Shown: positions 43,641-56,435, numbered from the stretch's first letter. The stretch: DNA of 64,000 nt from Isoetes taiwanensis (GCA_021234155.1 JAJEKV010000050.1:4950550-5014549); one strand, 5' to 3'. Notes: a model not told the origin generated them from the sequence alone. Made by a program: numbers and translations.

Positions 43641-46129
43641 CTGATATTCACGTATCTATACTTCGCTGATGACGGCGATGATGTAGCTGCCGGTATTCTC
43701 GCACGAGTCACCCGACAACGGCGATAAGATACCGAGAGTTCACAGAGGCCAGTCCGAAAGCAATACGGGGCTTGAGGATTTGACTGCCCGCGTGGATCCA
43801 TCGTGACACTCTCCTCTTCGCTGGCTTACCTTGACAAAGAACGCATAGAAGAAAACATGTCTCGAGGACGCTGCACCAAGGAAAGGGTCATCAAGGTTGA
43901 AATCCTAGGTCACCAAAAGTGTAAGAGGATGGAACTCCAATAATGAAACTCGATGAGGATGGTGCTACCTAGAAAGATGATGCGGATGAGTATCTTCGCC
44001 CGTTGTAATTGGTCATGAGGATTTTCAAACTATTGTAATTTACCCTTGTTCTACTACGTATTTACTTTGCTAGTAAGTACCCTACATGGAGTCAATAGGA
44101 AGTCTGAGTAAAGGCAAGCATCTGGAGAATGTATGACTATTTGAAACATTGCGCGAGTCACAATGAGAGACAAAACATTTAAAATTTACAGTGGCTCAGC
44201 CCCATTTGACACCATGCAAGAGTGCTTATTGTTTCAATTCCATGCACGAGGCCACAATTGAAATCGATCGATTCTTCAACTTGGCCACTAAGGACGACGC
44301 TAAGAGATCAAGCCGGTCCTAGTCACACATGACCATAAATTTACATTCAAACATTCTTGTACTATATAATATTCCAAATAAATTCATTAAACGCTTGTTT
44401 GATGCTATTTGAGAAATTATTGTCCATGTGTATAGCCTTTAGCCCTTCTTTTCAAGTAGTCTTTGTGCTATTTATTCCGCTTTTTTATATAAGCTGCAAA
44501 TAACTTAAAATTATAAAGACAAGAAGTCAAAGCACACCTATACAAGCCAAGACCTATGTCAAGACTATAATTATGTCTCGTGAATGTGATCTATCTAATC
44601 TCCACACAACGCGGATACCTTCTGAGCAGTTAGGTCATCCTTCTAAGGTCAAGACATGATTTTCTGCATCTCAATTCTGAGGATCCCTCTCCGGGCGGCA
44701 AAACCACAGGAGAACGAGTTTGAAATGTCGCCTGCTCCTAAGAAAATGGAGAGAGAGAGCGCGAACACATGCAAGAGTTTAATGAGTATCGCGACGATCG
44801 AAAGTTAAGAAGGTCAGCAAGTATGATGGACTAAGTTTCCAAAGAGATATAATTGCACCATCACAGAGGTGCATAATGTGGCCGGGCGCAGGCAGTGCAT
44901 GCTATTGTCCGCATGGAGCATTTCCATGACGTGAATCACAAATTGACAAGAACTATTTGAAAGAGATTGGCCTAGTAGGAGGGTAAGTATAAGGCTCCAC
45001 GAGTGCAAGATCAAGCCGCGGGTTCGAAAGCAAAAGCAAATAGCCAGATGTCCAAGTAAAGGACATTTACCCCACAACGGTGAGTTTAGTAAAGTTTTAT
45101 GCTAAAGAAGTATACCAGGAAGGAAGTGCCCGTAAAATTATGGGAGTAGAAAATGGAGGTAAGGAAGCTGCAGCAGCACTAAGAGGGCCGCTTATCTAAG
45201 ATATCGGTGAGGGGCAATATGGTGAGCCTATCACTATTACATACCTTGTTGCCGACGCTTATCCAACTTTTTGAGGTAAGTGTGGTAGATTACGGCCGAG
45301 CCCATGAATGACCTTTGTAGATATTCGGCCCAATTGAGAATGAGAGAAGTCTAAAACTAACCTTCCAAGACAATTCGCCAGTGCTGACCAAGTGTCAGAT
45401 GGGTAAGACAAGATGGTCAGCTGAATTAGGAGGACACACTCAACTGCAGCCTAGCTGCATTGAACAGTAGAGAGGCAACGGTCTTCATGGAAAACAATAA
45501 TCACTTGGTGCTAACTGACAAGATCGCTTGGACTCACCCTTTTAGGGTGACTTTAGAGCGCCGATATCCCATTCTCCTCGCGAGTATTTGTATGAGGGCC
45601 AAGTGGGAAGAGCTAAAAGGCCGATTTCGCATATTGCCGCCAGTGGGCAGGACAACCCCATTGTGGGTCGGTACACTCTAGGTTGTGGGCATCAGCTCGA
45701 CATGCGTATGTGTTCTTGATTGATGTTGCAAAGATGTTTCCGGCCCAAATGCAAGATCTGATAATTTTTCCCCGAAGTTACAATATGCTATATTAAATAT
45801 GCAAGGTCGCGATGCCACCGCCACAACTAGTCATCACAGGAGGGATGGGCAGATGCACACTTTGAGAGTTATCGCTTTAGATGGAATTGTAGGAGGGGAG
45901 TGGAGGAGCCACGTGAAGGAGAGAGGCAAAGGCTGTGACATTAACCAGTCTTACCACTCACCTGTGGCCGCAGGTGATCAAGGACTCCAAATGACCAATG
46001 AAAATGAGGTAAGGCATTAAATTTTGAGATGATTAAATTTTGACTTGTATCATTTTGTGAATGGATAATAAGGTATAATGTATCAAGCTCCTAGTGGTCG
46101 CCACATTATGAAATGTTTTACATTCGGAC
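43641..46129. other. No recognisable gene
   Basis: Unclassified DNA. Frames of 70-90 codons only (for example 43547-43801 minus, 44814-45077 minus, 45460-45681 plus) with no recognised domain. Confidence 0.45.
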
Positions 46130-46207
46130 TTCTCAGGTTTGACGAAAGTAAAAGCATCGAGATCTCCTAATCTTTCACCCGCTTAGTCTTTGTTTAGTCT
46201 CTCGTTT

Positions 46208-46278
46208 TGATGTATCTAATTTGCCCCTAGGGTGAGGTCGCCTACTCATTTTAGGTGGCTTAATCAGGGGATACATCA
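46208..46278. repeat. Hairpin, first copy of the B type
   Basis: TGATGTATC (46208-46216) pairs with GATACATCA (46270-46278). Between them GCCCCTAGGGTGAG and CTCATTTTAGG can pair partly. It is a diverged relative of the hairpin at 47219-47271. Confidence 0.65.
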
Positions 46279-46671
46279 AGGTGAAACTCGGTAAAGGAGT
46301 GCTTGGAGCACTTAATTCTCTTGAATGGTTGTCACCACTGTGCTTGATATTCTCCTCGCTGCAAATAATATAGACTTTCGAATTTTGTTACCTCCTTTAG
46401 AAAGAGACAGCTTGCTCGCTCTTTTGGGTGTCTTTTGTGTCAATGTAGCTTAGTTACTTTGCTAGGTTATACATACAAAGACGCCCCAAATGGGATCCGG
46501 AGCAAACATCGCTCATTCTAGAGGAGGTTACAAGGTTTTCGCGAAAGTACTCTATTTTTATTGTGGCCACGGATGGATATCGCCTAAGGGGTTGCTTGGC
46601 GCATTCCGTGGGTTCATTAGAGATTATCGATTGATGAGTTTCAGACCGAGACTTCCTCAGCCTTTTCCCTC

Positions 46672-46719
46672 CTTGGGCAATGTAGCTTAGTTTACATGCT
46701 AAGTTCCATCGCCCAAAGA
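46672..46719. repeat. Hairpin A1
   Basis: Arm CTTGGGCAATGTAGCTTAG, loop TTTACATG, arm CTAAGTTCCATCGCCCAAAG. The arms pair along almost their whole length. Confidence 0.8.
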
Positions 46720-46911
46720 GGGGTGAAAGCAAGGTTTGGGAAGTCTCGCCATGCTTGCACCTCGAGGTCGATTTGGGAATCTCGCGATGCTTTGACTCTT
46801 TTGATATTCCGGAGGCTCAATCTCTGAATGGTTGCAATTCGCGGGTTCATTAGATGTTAGTGATTGATGATGTCTGGGCGCATCGATTCCTCGCTTTTTT
46901 TCCCCCGCTCT

Positions 46912-46961
46912 CTTTGGGCAACGAGTTTAGCTTTCATATGCTAAGTTCCATTGTCCGCAGA
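46912..46961. repeat. Hairpin A2 (diverged)
   Basis: Same layout as A1 with changes: CTTTGGGCAACGAG, TTAGC, loop, GCTAAG, then CCATTGTCCGCAGAG. Confidence 0.7.
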
Positions 46962-47099
46962 GGCGTGAAAACAAAGATTGGGACATCTTCGACAGTACCA
47001 GACGTTAAGCAATAGTTTGAAACTATCCATCCGTAACGTTAGGATGTTAGTGATTGATGAGTTCAAGTATCAGATTCTCCTATCTTTCTTTGACCTTCT

Positions 47100-47147
47100 C
47101 TTTGGGCAATGTAGCTTAGTTTACATGTTAAGTTCCATTGTCCAAAG
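47100..47147. repeat. Hairpin A3
   Basis: CTTTGGGCAATGTAGCTTAG and (T)TAAGTTCCATTGTCCAAAG flank the loop TTTACATG. It is a near-exact copy of A1. Confidence 0.8.
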
Positions 47148-47218
47148 AGGGGGTCAAAGCAAGGTTTGGGAACCCGCCATCTCTTTCATCCTCGCTTAGT
47201 CTTTTTGTTTGGTTAGAG

Positions 47219-47271
47219 TCTAAAGTGCCCCCCTAGGATGAGATCGCTGCTCATTTTAGGGGCACTTTAGA
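47219..47271. repeat. Hairpin B, strong stem
   Basis: TCTAAAGTGCCCC at 47219-47231 pairs perfectly with GGGGCACTTTAGA at 47259-47271. The inner CCTAGGATGAG and CTCATTTTAG extend the stem with a few mismatches around a 7-base loop. Confidence 0.85.
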
Positions 47272-47912
47272 TATATACAAATGTGATAATTGAAAAGGAG
47301 TAAGCCCGGAGCTGCTGACTCTTGAATGGTTGTCAACTCACCACCGTGCTTGATATTGTCCTCATGCAAACAATATAGACTTTCAAAATTTTGTTACCTC
47401 CTTTAGAAAGAGCGAAGCTTTGCCTCACTCTCTTTGTAGTCTCTCCGTCAATGTAGCTTAGTTACTTTGATAGGTTATATTGGCTACAAAGAGGCCCAAA
47501 ATGGTTTCTCGTGAGCAAAAAATTGTTCGCTCTAGAGGTAAAAGTTCTCTTTATACAGTGCCAAGGCAGATCGCCAGCGGTGAGATGTTCCTAATTTCAA
47601 GCCAAAGTGGTGCTCGGCATTGTCCATCTTATAGCCTCTACCAAGTAGGGCACCAAATCATGGAAATATCCTAACTCAAGTATTGATGGAGAGAACCTTG
47701 AGCATCACTGCTATGACTTGAAATTAGAGGGACGCCAGAACCTTCAAGGCCGTGGGTGGATTGTACAAGGACAGAGGTAACAAGGTTTTGAGTACCTACT
47801 TTTTATTGTAGCCACGGATGATATCACTTAGTGGTTGCTTAAGTATCTCGCGGGTTCATTAGGAGATTAATGATTGATGAGCCAAGCATCGAGACTTTCC
47901 GCTTTTCCCGCT

Positions 47913-47962
47913 TCTTTTGGCAATGTACCTTAGTTTATAATCCTAAGTTCCATTGTTCAAAG
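47913..47962. repeat. Hairpin A4
   Basis: TTTTGGCAATGTACCTTAG, loop, CTAAGTTCCATTGTTCAAAG. Fourth member of the A series. Confidence 0.75.
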
Positions 47963-48054
47963 AGGCGTGGGTCAGCAAGATTTGGGAATTCCTCGACGCT
48001 TTAACTACTCGAGCAGCGACCCCATTCACTGATATACCGGGCGGCATGCAGATG

Positions 48055-48215
48055 CCGCTGGGCCGCTTGGTCGGTGCCATCCGGACCTATAATTTGTACT
48101 CCATTTTGGCTGCGACTCCGCCATGTAAAGCCATTTGGTATTCAGAGCATGTGCCACCCAAAGGGCCGAGTACAAATTATAGGTCCCGGCGGCATTCAAA
48201 GCCCAATTTGGCGTA
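48055..48215. repeat. Foldback C1
   Basis: An 18-bp perfect inverted repeat, GACCTATAATTTGTACTC (48084-48101) with its complement at 48168-48185. Pairing extends outward (TGCC...CCGG) and inward (TTTTGGCTG with CCACCCAAA, mismatched). The core CGCCATGTAAAGCC, GTATTCAGAGCATGTG matches foldback C2. Confidence 0.85.
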
Positions 48216-48329
48216 TCGTGAAGTTATGCCTTACCTATACATTGGGTGGGACATGTGGACTGCGTATCTGTGAACCCTCTTCAGATCGACTCGCCCCCAA
48301 CTTGCTCGGGTGGTCGTTTGGCTCTTGGC

Positions 48330-48485
48330 ATGCGCTTGAATGCCATCGGATCGTGGCATTCAGATTTCCATTCCTTTGGGCTTACACTCGCCATGTAAAC
48401 CTACTAGGTATGTAGAGCATGTGTAACCCAAAGGAATGCGGAGTACGAGTATAATGCATCCCTATAGCATTCAAATGCCAAACCG
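48330..48485. repeat. Foldback C2
   Basis: CATTCCTTTGGG (48369-48380) pairs with CCCAAAGGAATG (48427-48438), extended by TTACAC/GTGTAA and by outer TTGAATGC (48336-48343) with GCATTCAA (48467-48474). Its core CGCCATGTAAACC, GTATGTAGAGCATGTG is shared with C1. Confidence 0.85.
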
Positions 48486-48510
48486 CGCATACTACGAAAA
48501 GAAAACATAA

Positions 48511-48546
48511 AAAGAACCATCATACATGAAAGAACCATCATACATG
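48511..48546. repeat. 18-bp perfect tandem duplication
   Basis: AAAGAACCATCATACATG at 48511-48528 and again at 48529-48546. Confidence 0.93.
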
Positions 48547-50414
48547 AAACGCAAAACATATAGAAGACAATAACTATAAATAAAAAAAACTTATGCACGA
48601 TACTTGCCAAGTCCCCGACCCTAGAGGCAACAAATATTTCTTTTCTTTCTCTCTCATACCCTCATGTACCTCAAGTGCATCTCAACTATGGGGACAAATT
48701 TAACTTCTTAAATGCAAGCTCGCAAAAGCATTGCACCCATGACTTGTAAAGGTTACAATCTAACCTCCATTCCAAAAAAGGAAAAATTAAGCTCATTTCT
48801 AGGCCTATTGTGCTACTCAATGCACAGATATACACCCGCGGCCTAACTTGCATTCCAGACTTCATGTTCTTCAACATAGCTTCCACTAACTTATTGGGAT
48901 CTCAGATTTGGCTAAAAATTATTATAAGTTGAAGTTTTACAATGTTGTTCATCCTTAATAAAAACTAGACCCTAAAATATTGGGTTGTACTTATATAATG
49001 CCATATGAACTGCAACCAATTCGTTGTCCTGCTTATTATTTGTGATGAATCTACTTTGGCAAACCGTTGTCTTGGCATCCGCTTCTAATGAAGCTTCCCA
49101 CTCCCCATCCGTTCTGCACCTCCAGACGCTTGGCTTTATGGTTTGGCGCCCAACACTTTCAATAACAAGATGAGGGGTTGATGGACTTCTTTCACCCTCA
49201 TATCTGCCACCATTAATCCCATGTGATGGCTTTTCTTTTAGCTCTAGCCTCGCTTATGATTACCAAATTTCCAACTTCCGTGATCATATTTCCTAGTGCT
49301 AGCTAATATAACCCATCATCCATGTATACTTCCTTTGCTCACTTTTCTTTCAAAGCTCTAGATCCATCATTCGAAGCTTAAAAGCCCTTCCGGCATCTTT
49401 ACTCGCCCCCGCATGGTAGTCTAGCCATGCTTCCTCGCCGCTGGTAATCAATTCCAAACTCGAAATGAGGCATTGCACGTGCGACACACAAATCAGCTCA
49501 TGAATTGGTCTCAAAGTAGACCATGCTTGCTGGTCTACTTTTTCTACGGCGTTGCCTGTAATATTTGACTCCAAGTTGCAACCAGAGCCTCGCTTCTATG
49601 CCAATGCTTCTATCAAGTTGCGGCTCTATCTGAGATTAATTAATGCCACATTTGGTTATGAAGTTAATCTCGCTTCTCTTCCAAGTCATATCATTGTTCT
49701 AAGGATTGTTCAGCTAGCTAGCAAAATGCATCTACTCCATGTAATACGAAAATGACAAATAAAGAACAACACCTACAAGTCAAGCAAAGATAAACTTTCA
49801 ATTTAGTGCGAAAGTACGCGAGGCTAAATCAACTCACTCTTAACCAAAACAAAACGCTTAATTTTAAGCTACTATGCTAAAACCCTAACATTTTATCCTA
49901 TTACTAGTAAATTTTAATTGGTTCATAAGTATGTATGTGCAAGGCCAAGGATGGGGTAACACATGAAAGGATCAAAACACTATTTATGATCTATATTCAC
50001 CATCGCATTACATGCAGGCTAGCAATTTTAAAATGCATTGCACTTGTCCTGTGTCGCTGCTTTTCAAAAGATTTGTGACCACCACTGTTACTGAAACATA
50101 CCACCTTCTATATTGGTGTCTGACTTCTTCAACAACAACAATTATCGTGAACTAGGGTAATAATTAGTAAAACATCCTCGAACCCTCAATAAGAGTATAT
50201 AACGACAACCTTCAGCTCACCCAAGCGCGACTAAGGCCAATGCCGGCCAGCGAGGATTATAATTTCTGTGTTGAGACCCTAGTTGCTCTTAACTGAAGTG
50301 CTACAATTCACCCCAAGATGCAAATAAATGCGTAATACTGCAAGGCATGCCTACACTCGCAAATAATTTAAATCCTAGGCACTAAACTTAATTGATACGC
50401 AAAGTTGTCCTTTG
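48547..50414. other. No recognisable gene
   Basis: Spacer between the foldbacks and the large tandem duplication. A 67-codon plus frame (49552-49755) has protein-like composition but no motif I know. Confidence 0.45.
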
Positions 50415-53400
50415 GAAAGGAAAGGCAACAAATTTTTTATTTTTTTTTATATACATTTAATAAATGTAAATGTCCAATTGCTTTACATAGGATGAAATAT
50501 ACAAATTTGATGAAGTATCAGCCAAACATCCACGTGCAGTGGATGCTCATCCCTGCCTCAGCACTCAGTGGCGTGGAGGCCTTCTTATCCCAGCCAGGCC
50601 CAGGATTTGGAAACGGCAGTCCTTTTGGTTCGCATGCACGCCACCTTGTTTGGTACTTACCATGATCGCACGTAACACTTTACTTCAACATCAAACACGA
50701 AAGGACACAATCTAACATGACCCCTTTGCAATCATTCCTTGATCGATGGCTTTTTAATGCCTTGTGTTTAACAATTTTATAGAGACGAAGCAATATGGCT
50801 ACAAATTGTGTCGGCTCTGCTCTAACTTTGCAAGGTTGAAGATTCCTGTGTAGTTCGCAGATAAAAGGTGTCTTAATAACCCAATGAATGATTTCGACAT
50901 GTGGGTTAAGCAAGCAACGTCAAAGTTTTTTGCGCTTTTTTTGAACCTCTTTCAGATTAGGTTTGTTGCCATTTAGGTTTGTTGCCCCGATGTAATGGCT
51001 TCTAGGCCTAGGTGCCATAACAAAATGCGCAAACAAAACCGCCGCAACTTTTGTGTGGAATGCTCCATCCGGCTCCCCAACGCAGGTCGTAAAATCCAAG
51101 TACACAAGTAGTTTCCGACGTCCGTTAAGTGAAGCGCTATTTTTACCCTCCGCCCTAATCAAGATCTCATATCTTTTGTTATTTGATGTTATCAAATCTA
51201 TTACTCCTAGCACTTAAAATGGGCTTTCCATATCCTTTGTGTCGAAAGCATGTAGCACACCATGTGTTTAATTGGTTCTACGATACCGTATCGCACGCAA
51301 TGTAGATAGCCAGAAGTGAGTGAAAGGTTCCGCCAAAATCATTCAGGTTCCATCTTAAATGGGTGATGCGATACTATTTTAGGGGTTGTCGGCGGATCTC
51401 GCTCATCGGTCAAGATGTTATATTTACAGGTGTGGGCACGCAGCGGGCGCATTTCGCGGAATAAATGCTCCCAACTAAATTTGCTGGACAAATCAAAGGC
51501 TTCATTCCGAAATCAGGTGGAGCATTGTTTAGTTGGAGAATGACTAAAATGAGTTTCATTATGTATAAGTAGGTAAAAACAAAATACATATTATTCTTGC
51601 ATATGGATATGCAACTGCGTTGGTCAGCGGCTGTTGGAAACAATTGGAAGATAAATTCCACAACCCATCTATTACCTTAGTATGGTCATAAAATTCAAAA
51701 CCAAAATTGTGCATTTTCATTTGATATTTGATGCTCATGTTTCAATTAATTCATTCTAACACATAAGGTGAAGGGAGAGAAGTCGTGTGAAGTTCCATAG
51801 CTTCACCTGACTATCCTTCATTGTTACCTCCGAGGTACAACATCGATTGGTCAGACCGTAACCGTAACTTCACCCTGATTTTGTAGGATTTGGTACCACG
51901 TTACTGCAGACCAAGACCATGCTAAAATATGGTTCTAAAACACGAGATGGCATTGTTTCATTCTTCTTAAAATGAATATATTTGGAGTTAACAATGTGTT
52001 TGCGGCTTTTGTTGAAATTGCGTAACGAAGACAATCTTCACGAGTTCTCACCGTTGAAGTTAAACCAAATATAAGGAAGATTGATTACTATAGCAAAAAG
52101 ACATGGGATAAAAATGATTATTTTTATTCTGTTGAAAGGTCCCGAATATTTATCATTCTCATGTTTATGCAATACTATAACGTCCCTTTGATACTTTGAA
52201 TTTAATTTTGTTACAAAGTGGGATGAATACCTAAGAAATATTATCATTGTAGGTTTTTACTTGAGGTTCAAATTTAAGGTATCATTTGGTCATTGACGCT
52301 ATTTGATGTCTTTCGTGGATCTACATAAAAGTTTATCTTGTTAATTATCATGTGTGCTTATATTGACCGAGCAATTGTCCATAAGTATGGGAATGACTTT
52401 CGACTTAAAATATGCATTATGCAAACTTTAAATTATAAATAGAAATCCGGAAAACAAATGCTACCTGTTACTTAGGTTGGGATGATAACAAGCATCAAGT
52501 GTGATTGATCGAGGTATGTAGAGTGGCTAGTAAGGCTTATGTCAAGGAAGCTAGTGCTCGTCTGGCTTTTTTTTTAGATACTATCTCACCGTTTTATCGG
52601 TGAAAGTTTCCATCTTCCTGGAAAATGAGCCATGAAAATATGATTATAGTATTCTCAAAATATAGAATGACCGGATCGTTGTCGATGTGGCGGTGAAAAT
52701 AAGTGAAGCCCAAAGAGGACTATAATACGGATTATGTACCACCAATTGGGGAATAAGGAAATATTAGTGGAAATCGGCATGACAAGTCGGTAAAGTTGGA
52801 TGTCCCAACAATGCTGTAAACATTGATGTTATATAAAGAATATGTTTATCATTTATGGAGAAGGAAAGCAAGATGTTGCAAGAGGCATGTCCACTATGGG
52901 ATAAAGAAGTAATATATTAAAAGGTATGAGCTCTTTATTTCAAAAGTAAAACCTTTATGCATTTGCAAGGTTTCGAATTGCCCAATGCTTCAAAAGCATT
53001 TTTGAACATGATTATCATGAAAAGGGGTTAAGTGCCCATCTCTGCCACTAGGCATTTTATCTTTATGATGTCAATCTAAGATGTTATTTACGTAGCCGTT
53101 CAACATGACTAGAAATAGTCTTCTATGCTTTTAATGGTATTTCCATTCATTTAAAGGGTTAAATGGAAGATGGATGCTCCACTAATGGGTACATAACAAA
53201 AATGGGATGAAACAGACCCCTCACCGTATTAGTAGGGCCCCGCCCATCCCACCGTCTCTCGAAAGGGAAGGCAATAATTTTTTTTTTTGCATATACATTA
53301 ATAAAATGTAAATGTCCAATTGCTTATACAGGGATGAAACATACAAATTTGATGAAGTATTAGCCAACATCCACGTAAGGGATGTTTTATCTCCTTGCTT

Positions 53401-56190
53401 AGCACTTGTGTAAGGGAGGCTTTTATCTTGTGCTTAGTTTGTATTTAAATGGCATAGTTCTCGTTTGTGCATGCCACTTGTTGGTAAGCTACCTTTTATG
53501 ATTGCATGCACATTTTATTTCTAACATTGCAAATACGAAAGGGGAGTATAGTCGAATATGACTCTTGCATATGCACTTGTCATTTCGATTGCATGGCTTT
53601 ACCTGCCTTTGGTGCTTCTAAACAATTTTACATTTAGCAATATGGCTACAAATTGTGTCGGCTCTCTTGCCTTCTAATTTTGGTAAGGTTGAAGACTCCC
53701 CGTAGTTCAAAAGATAAAAAGGTACGTCTAATAACCTCATAATGAATGATTTCGATACGTGGGGTATGGCAACGTCAAGTTTTTGTGCTTTTGAACCCTC
53801 GTTGCATTTAGGGTTTGTCGCTTTGTTTAGGTTTGTTGCCCTTACAGAATGGTTTAGGTGGTTTGGCACATAACAAAATGCTAAGCAAATGCAACTTTGT
53901 GTGAATGCTCCATCTCGCCTGTAGGATGCTCCAATGAAGGTCAGAAATCTGATCATTGCTGTTTTCCTCAAAGCATACGTGTTTATCTGCTATGAAGCAA
54001 TTTATTTTTACCTCGCCTCCTCGTAAATCAAGATCTCGCTTGTTATTTGATGTGTTATCAAATTGCTACCCTGCACTTAAATGTATCGGCATCCTCTTTA
54101 GGCCGAGTATGTAGTACAAAATGCATGTATGTTGCATTGGTTCTTATGGATACTTATCAAGTAATAAAAGATAGCTGTGTGAAAGGAGTAAAGGGGAAAG
54201 GTCTCCGCCAAAATCATTCAAGTTGTGTCTCAGATCTTTAAATGGTGATGGAGCATTTATTTTAGAAGGTTTATGGACCGCTTCCATCGTGGTCGCGATA
54301 AGTTATATTTGCATAAGGGCAACAAGGCCACAGCTTATGGCATCCAAGCCCATATAATGTGTATTCTTCAACAATGTCTCTAACCGACCTATTACAAATC
54401 AAAGGCTTCATTCTGTGTCCGGTGTGAGCATTGTTTCTAGTTGGAGAATGATTTTCAAAATGAGTTTCCATTATGTATACAAGTAGGTAAACAAAATATA
54501 TTATTCTTTGCATATGGGATATGCAACTGCTATGTTGGTCGAAAGACAAGAATACCGGTCAAGATAACCGAGCATAAATCACTCCACATCGCTTAGTATG
54601 GTCGTGTGAGTGAAATTCAAAATCCAAAAATTGCATTTTCTATTTGATATTTGATGCCTTATGTTCAATTAATCTGGCCCCAACACACAAGGTGAAGGGC
54701 GAGGCGTCGCGGAGTTCTATAGCCACCCCGACCTGGCCCTTTCATTGTTACCTCGAGGTCAACATTTGATTGGTTGACCGCAGTAACCGTAACTTCACCT
54801 CCTTGATTTTGTAGGACGGCACGATGTTATTTTTCGCATCAAGACCATGCTAAATATGGTTCTAAATATCGTAGATAAGTATTACACCACTTCTTCTTAA
54901 ATGAATATATTTGAGCACAATGCTTATATTTTGTTGAAATTGCGTATCAAGACACCCACGAGGGTTGAAGTAAACCAAATATAAGGGAAGACTGGGATTA
55001 CTATAGCAAAGACAGGGATAAAATGATTATTTTTATTCTATGGAAAGGTCCGAATATTTACTATTCCGTTGCTTATGCAATAGCAACGTCCCTTTGGATA
55101 CTTTGACCTTAATCATACAAAGTGGATGGACACGAAGAAATATTATCATCAGAAGTTTTTACTGAGGTCTGACTTGCTGCATCATTTGGTCAGCTGGGAT
55201 GTCATTTGGATGTTCCATGTCTTCGTGATCTATATAAAAGTTTATCTTGTTAATTATCATGTGTGCTTATAGTTGACCGACACCAACCATAAGGAATGAC
55301 TTTCGTGACTTAAAATATGCATTATGCAAACTTTAAAATTATAAAATAGAAATCCAGAAATGTAAATGCTGGCCTGGTTAGCTCCCGCTTAGGGTTACGA
55401 TACGCATTTCCCAAGGGATCAATCGAGGTATGCAGAGGCGGCTAGTAAGGCTTATGTCAAGGCTAGTGCTCGTCTTCGGTTTTTAGATACTTCATCTCAA
55501 TCGTTTTACTGGTGAAACACTGAAAATGAGCCATGAAAATATGATTATAGTATTCGAAAAATATAGAATGACCTGAATTGGGTTGTGGGCTTTACAAGTG
55601 TGAAAATATGAAGCCCAAGAGGACTTATAATACCTGATTATGTACCACCGCTTGAATAAGGAAATAGTGGAATCGGTATGACAAGTCGTAGGTAAAGTCG
55701 ATGTCCCAACAAACATTGATGTGTGTTACATAAAGAATATGTTTATCATTTATGGAGAAGGAGCAAAAGATATGTTGCAAGAGGTACGTCCACTTATGGA
55801 TAAAGAAGTGTTACATTAAAAGGCATGAGCTCTTTTATTTCAAAAGTAAAACCATGCATTTGCAAGGTTTTAAATTGCCCAATGCCTCAAAAGCATTTTG
55901 AACATGATTGACGTAAGTGCGGGTTATGCCCATATCTTAAAGTTACTAGGCATTTTATTCTTTATGATGCCAATCGGCACAGTTATTTCTATAGAGCCAG
56001 CAAAATTTCAAATATGACTAGAAATAGGTCTTCTATGTTTAATGGTATTTCCATTCATTTTAAAGGGTTGTTCTGGAAGATGGATAACCGAATTACCGTT
56101 ACAAAATGGATGAAACAGACCCCCATCGAATAGTAGGGGGGCCCGCCCATCCATCGTCTCTCGAAAGGGAAGGCAACAAATTTTTTTTTC
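50415..56190. repeat. Two tandem copies of a 2.85-2.9-kb unit
   Basis: Copy 1 is 50415-53260 and copy 2 is 53261-56162. A landmark starting GAAAG-GAAGGCAA and followed by a T run occurs at 50415, 53261 and 56163, giving periods of 2846 and 2902 bp and a third, terminal piece. The copies align from end to end. Examples are AATGTAAATGTCCAATTGCT (50464, 53307), GCAATATGGCTACAAATTGT (50790, 53637), TTATCTTGTTAATTATCATG (52332, 55242) and GCATTTGCAAGGTTT (52957, 55856). Differences are mostly short indels. I recognise no protein domain inside either copy. Confidence 0.88.
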
Positions 56191-56435
56191 TCTCAATATT
56201 CTTAAAAGTAGATGCTCCCATTTAATGGAAACCGTTAGTTTTCAGGAAAGCATGATGGGTTAAATTTATTACGAATAGATGCGGAACATTGATCAACGGG
56301 CCAACGAGGCGTAACATTATGTAGTTATGAAAGCAAAATTATCTAAATATGCAATGTGCTTCACGTACTTTGGTGCAGAAAACCCACTGCGGTGCTAATT
56401 TTTGAAGCAGCCTGCACACTTGTATAAGGTTGACT
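56191..56435. repeat. Direct repeat, left copy
   Basis: About 245 bp matching 58959-59214. Shared blocks include TTTAATGGAAAC, GATGGGTTAAATTT, GTAGTTATGAAAGCAAAATT, ATCTAAATAT and TGCACACTTGTATAAGGTT. Confidence 0.8.

Larger units (their letters stand above)
46130..47990. repeat. Hairpin-rich complex tandem repeat
   Basis: A roughly 1-kb unit occurs twice (about 46200-46740 and 47215-47985), with two further partial copies of its last part between 46838 and 47160. Landmarks shared by the copies are CTTGAATGGTTGTCA (46319 and 47323), TTGTTACCTCCTTTAGAAAG (46386 and 47392), GTAACAAGGTTTT (46527 and 47777) and a repeated GCTTAGTTTACATGCTAAGT-type hairpin (four copies). Each block contains several inverted repeats, listed separately. 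No coding domain is recognised and it matches no element class I know. Confidence 0.75.

Noticed and set aside
46130-47990. CRISPR-like array
   Set aside because: The repeats are long and imperfect, spacers are irregular, there are no cas genes, and the window is eukaryotic.
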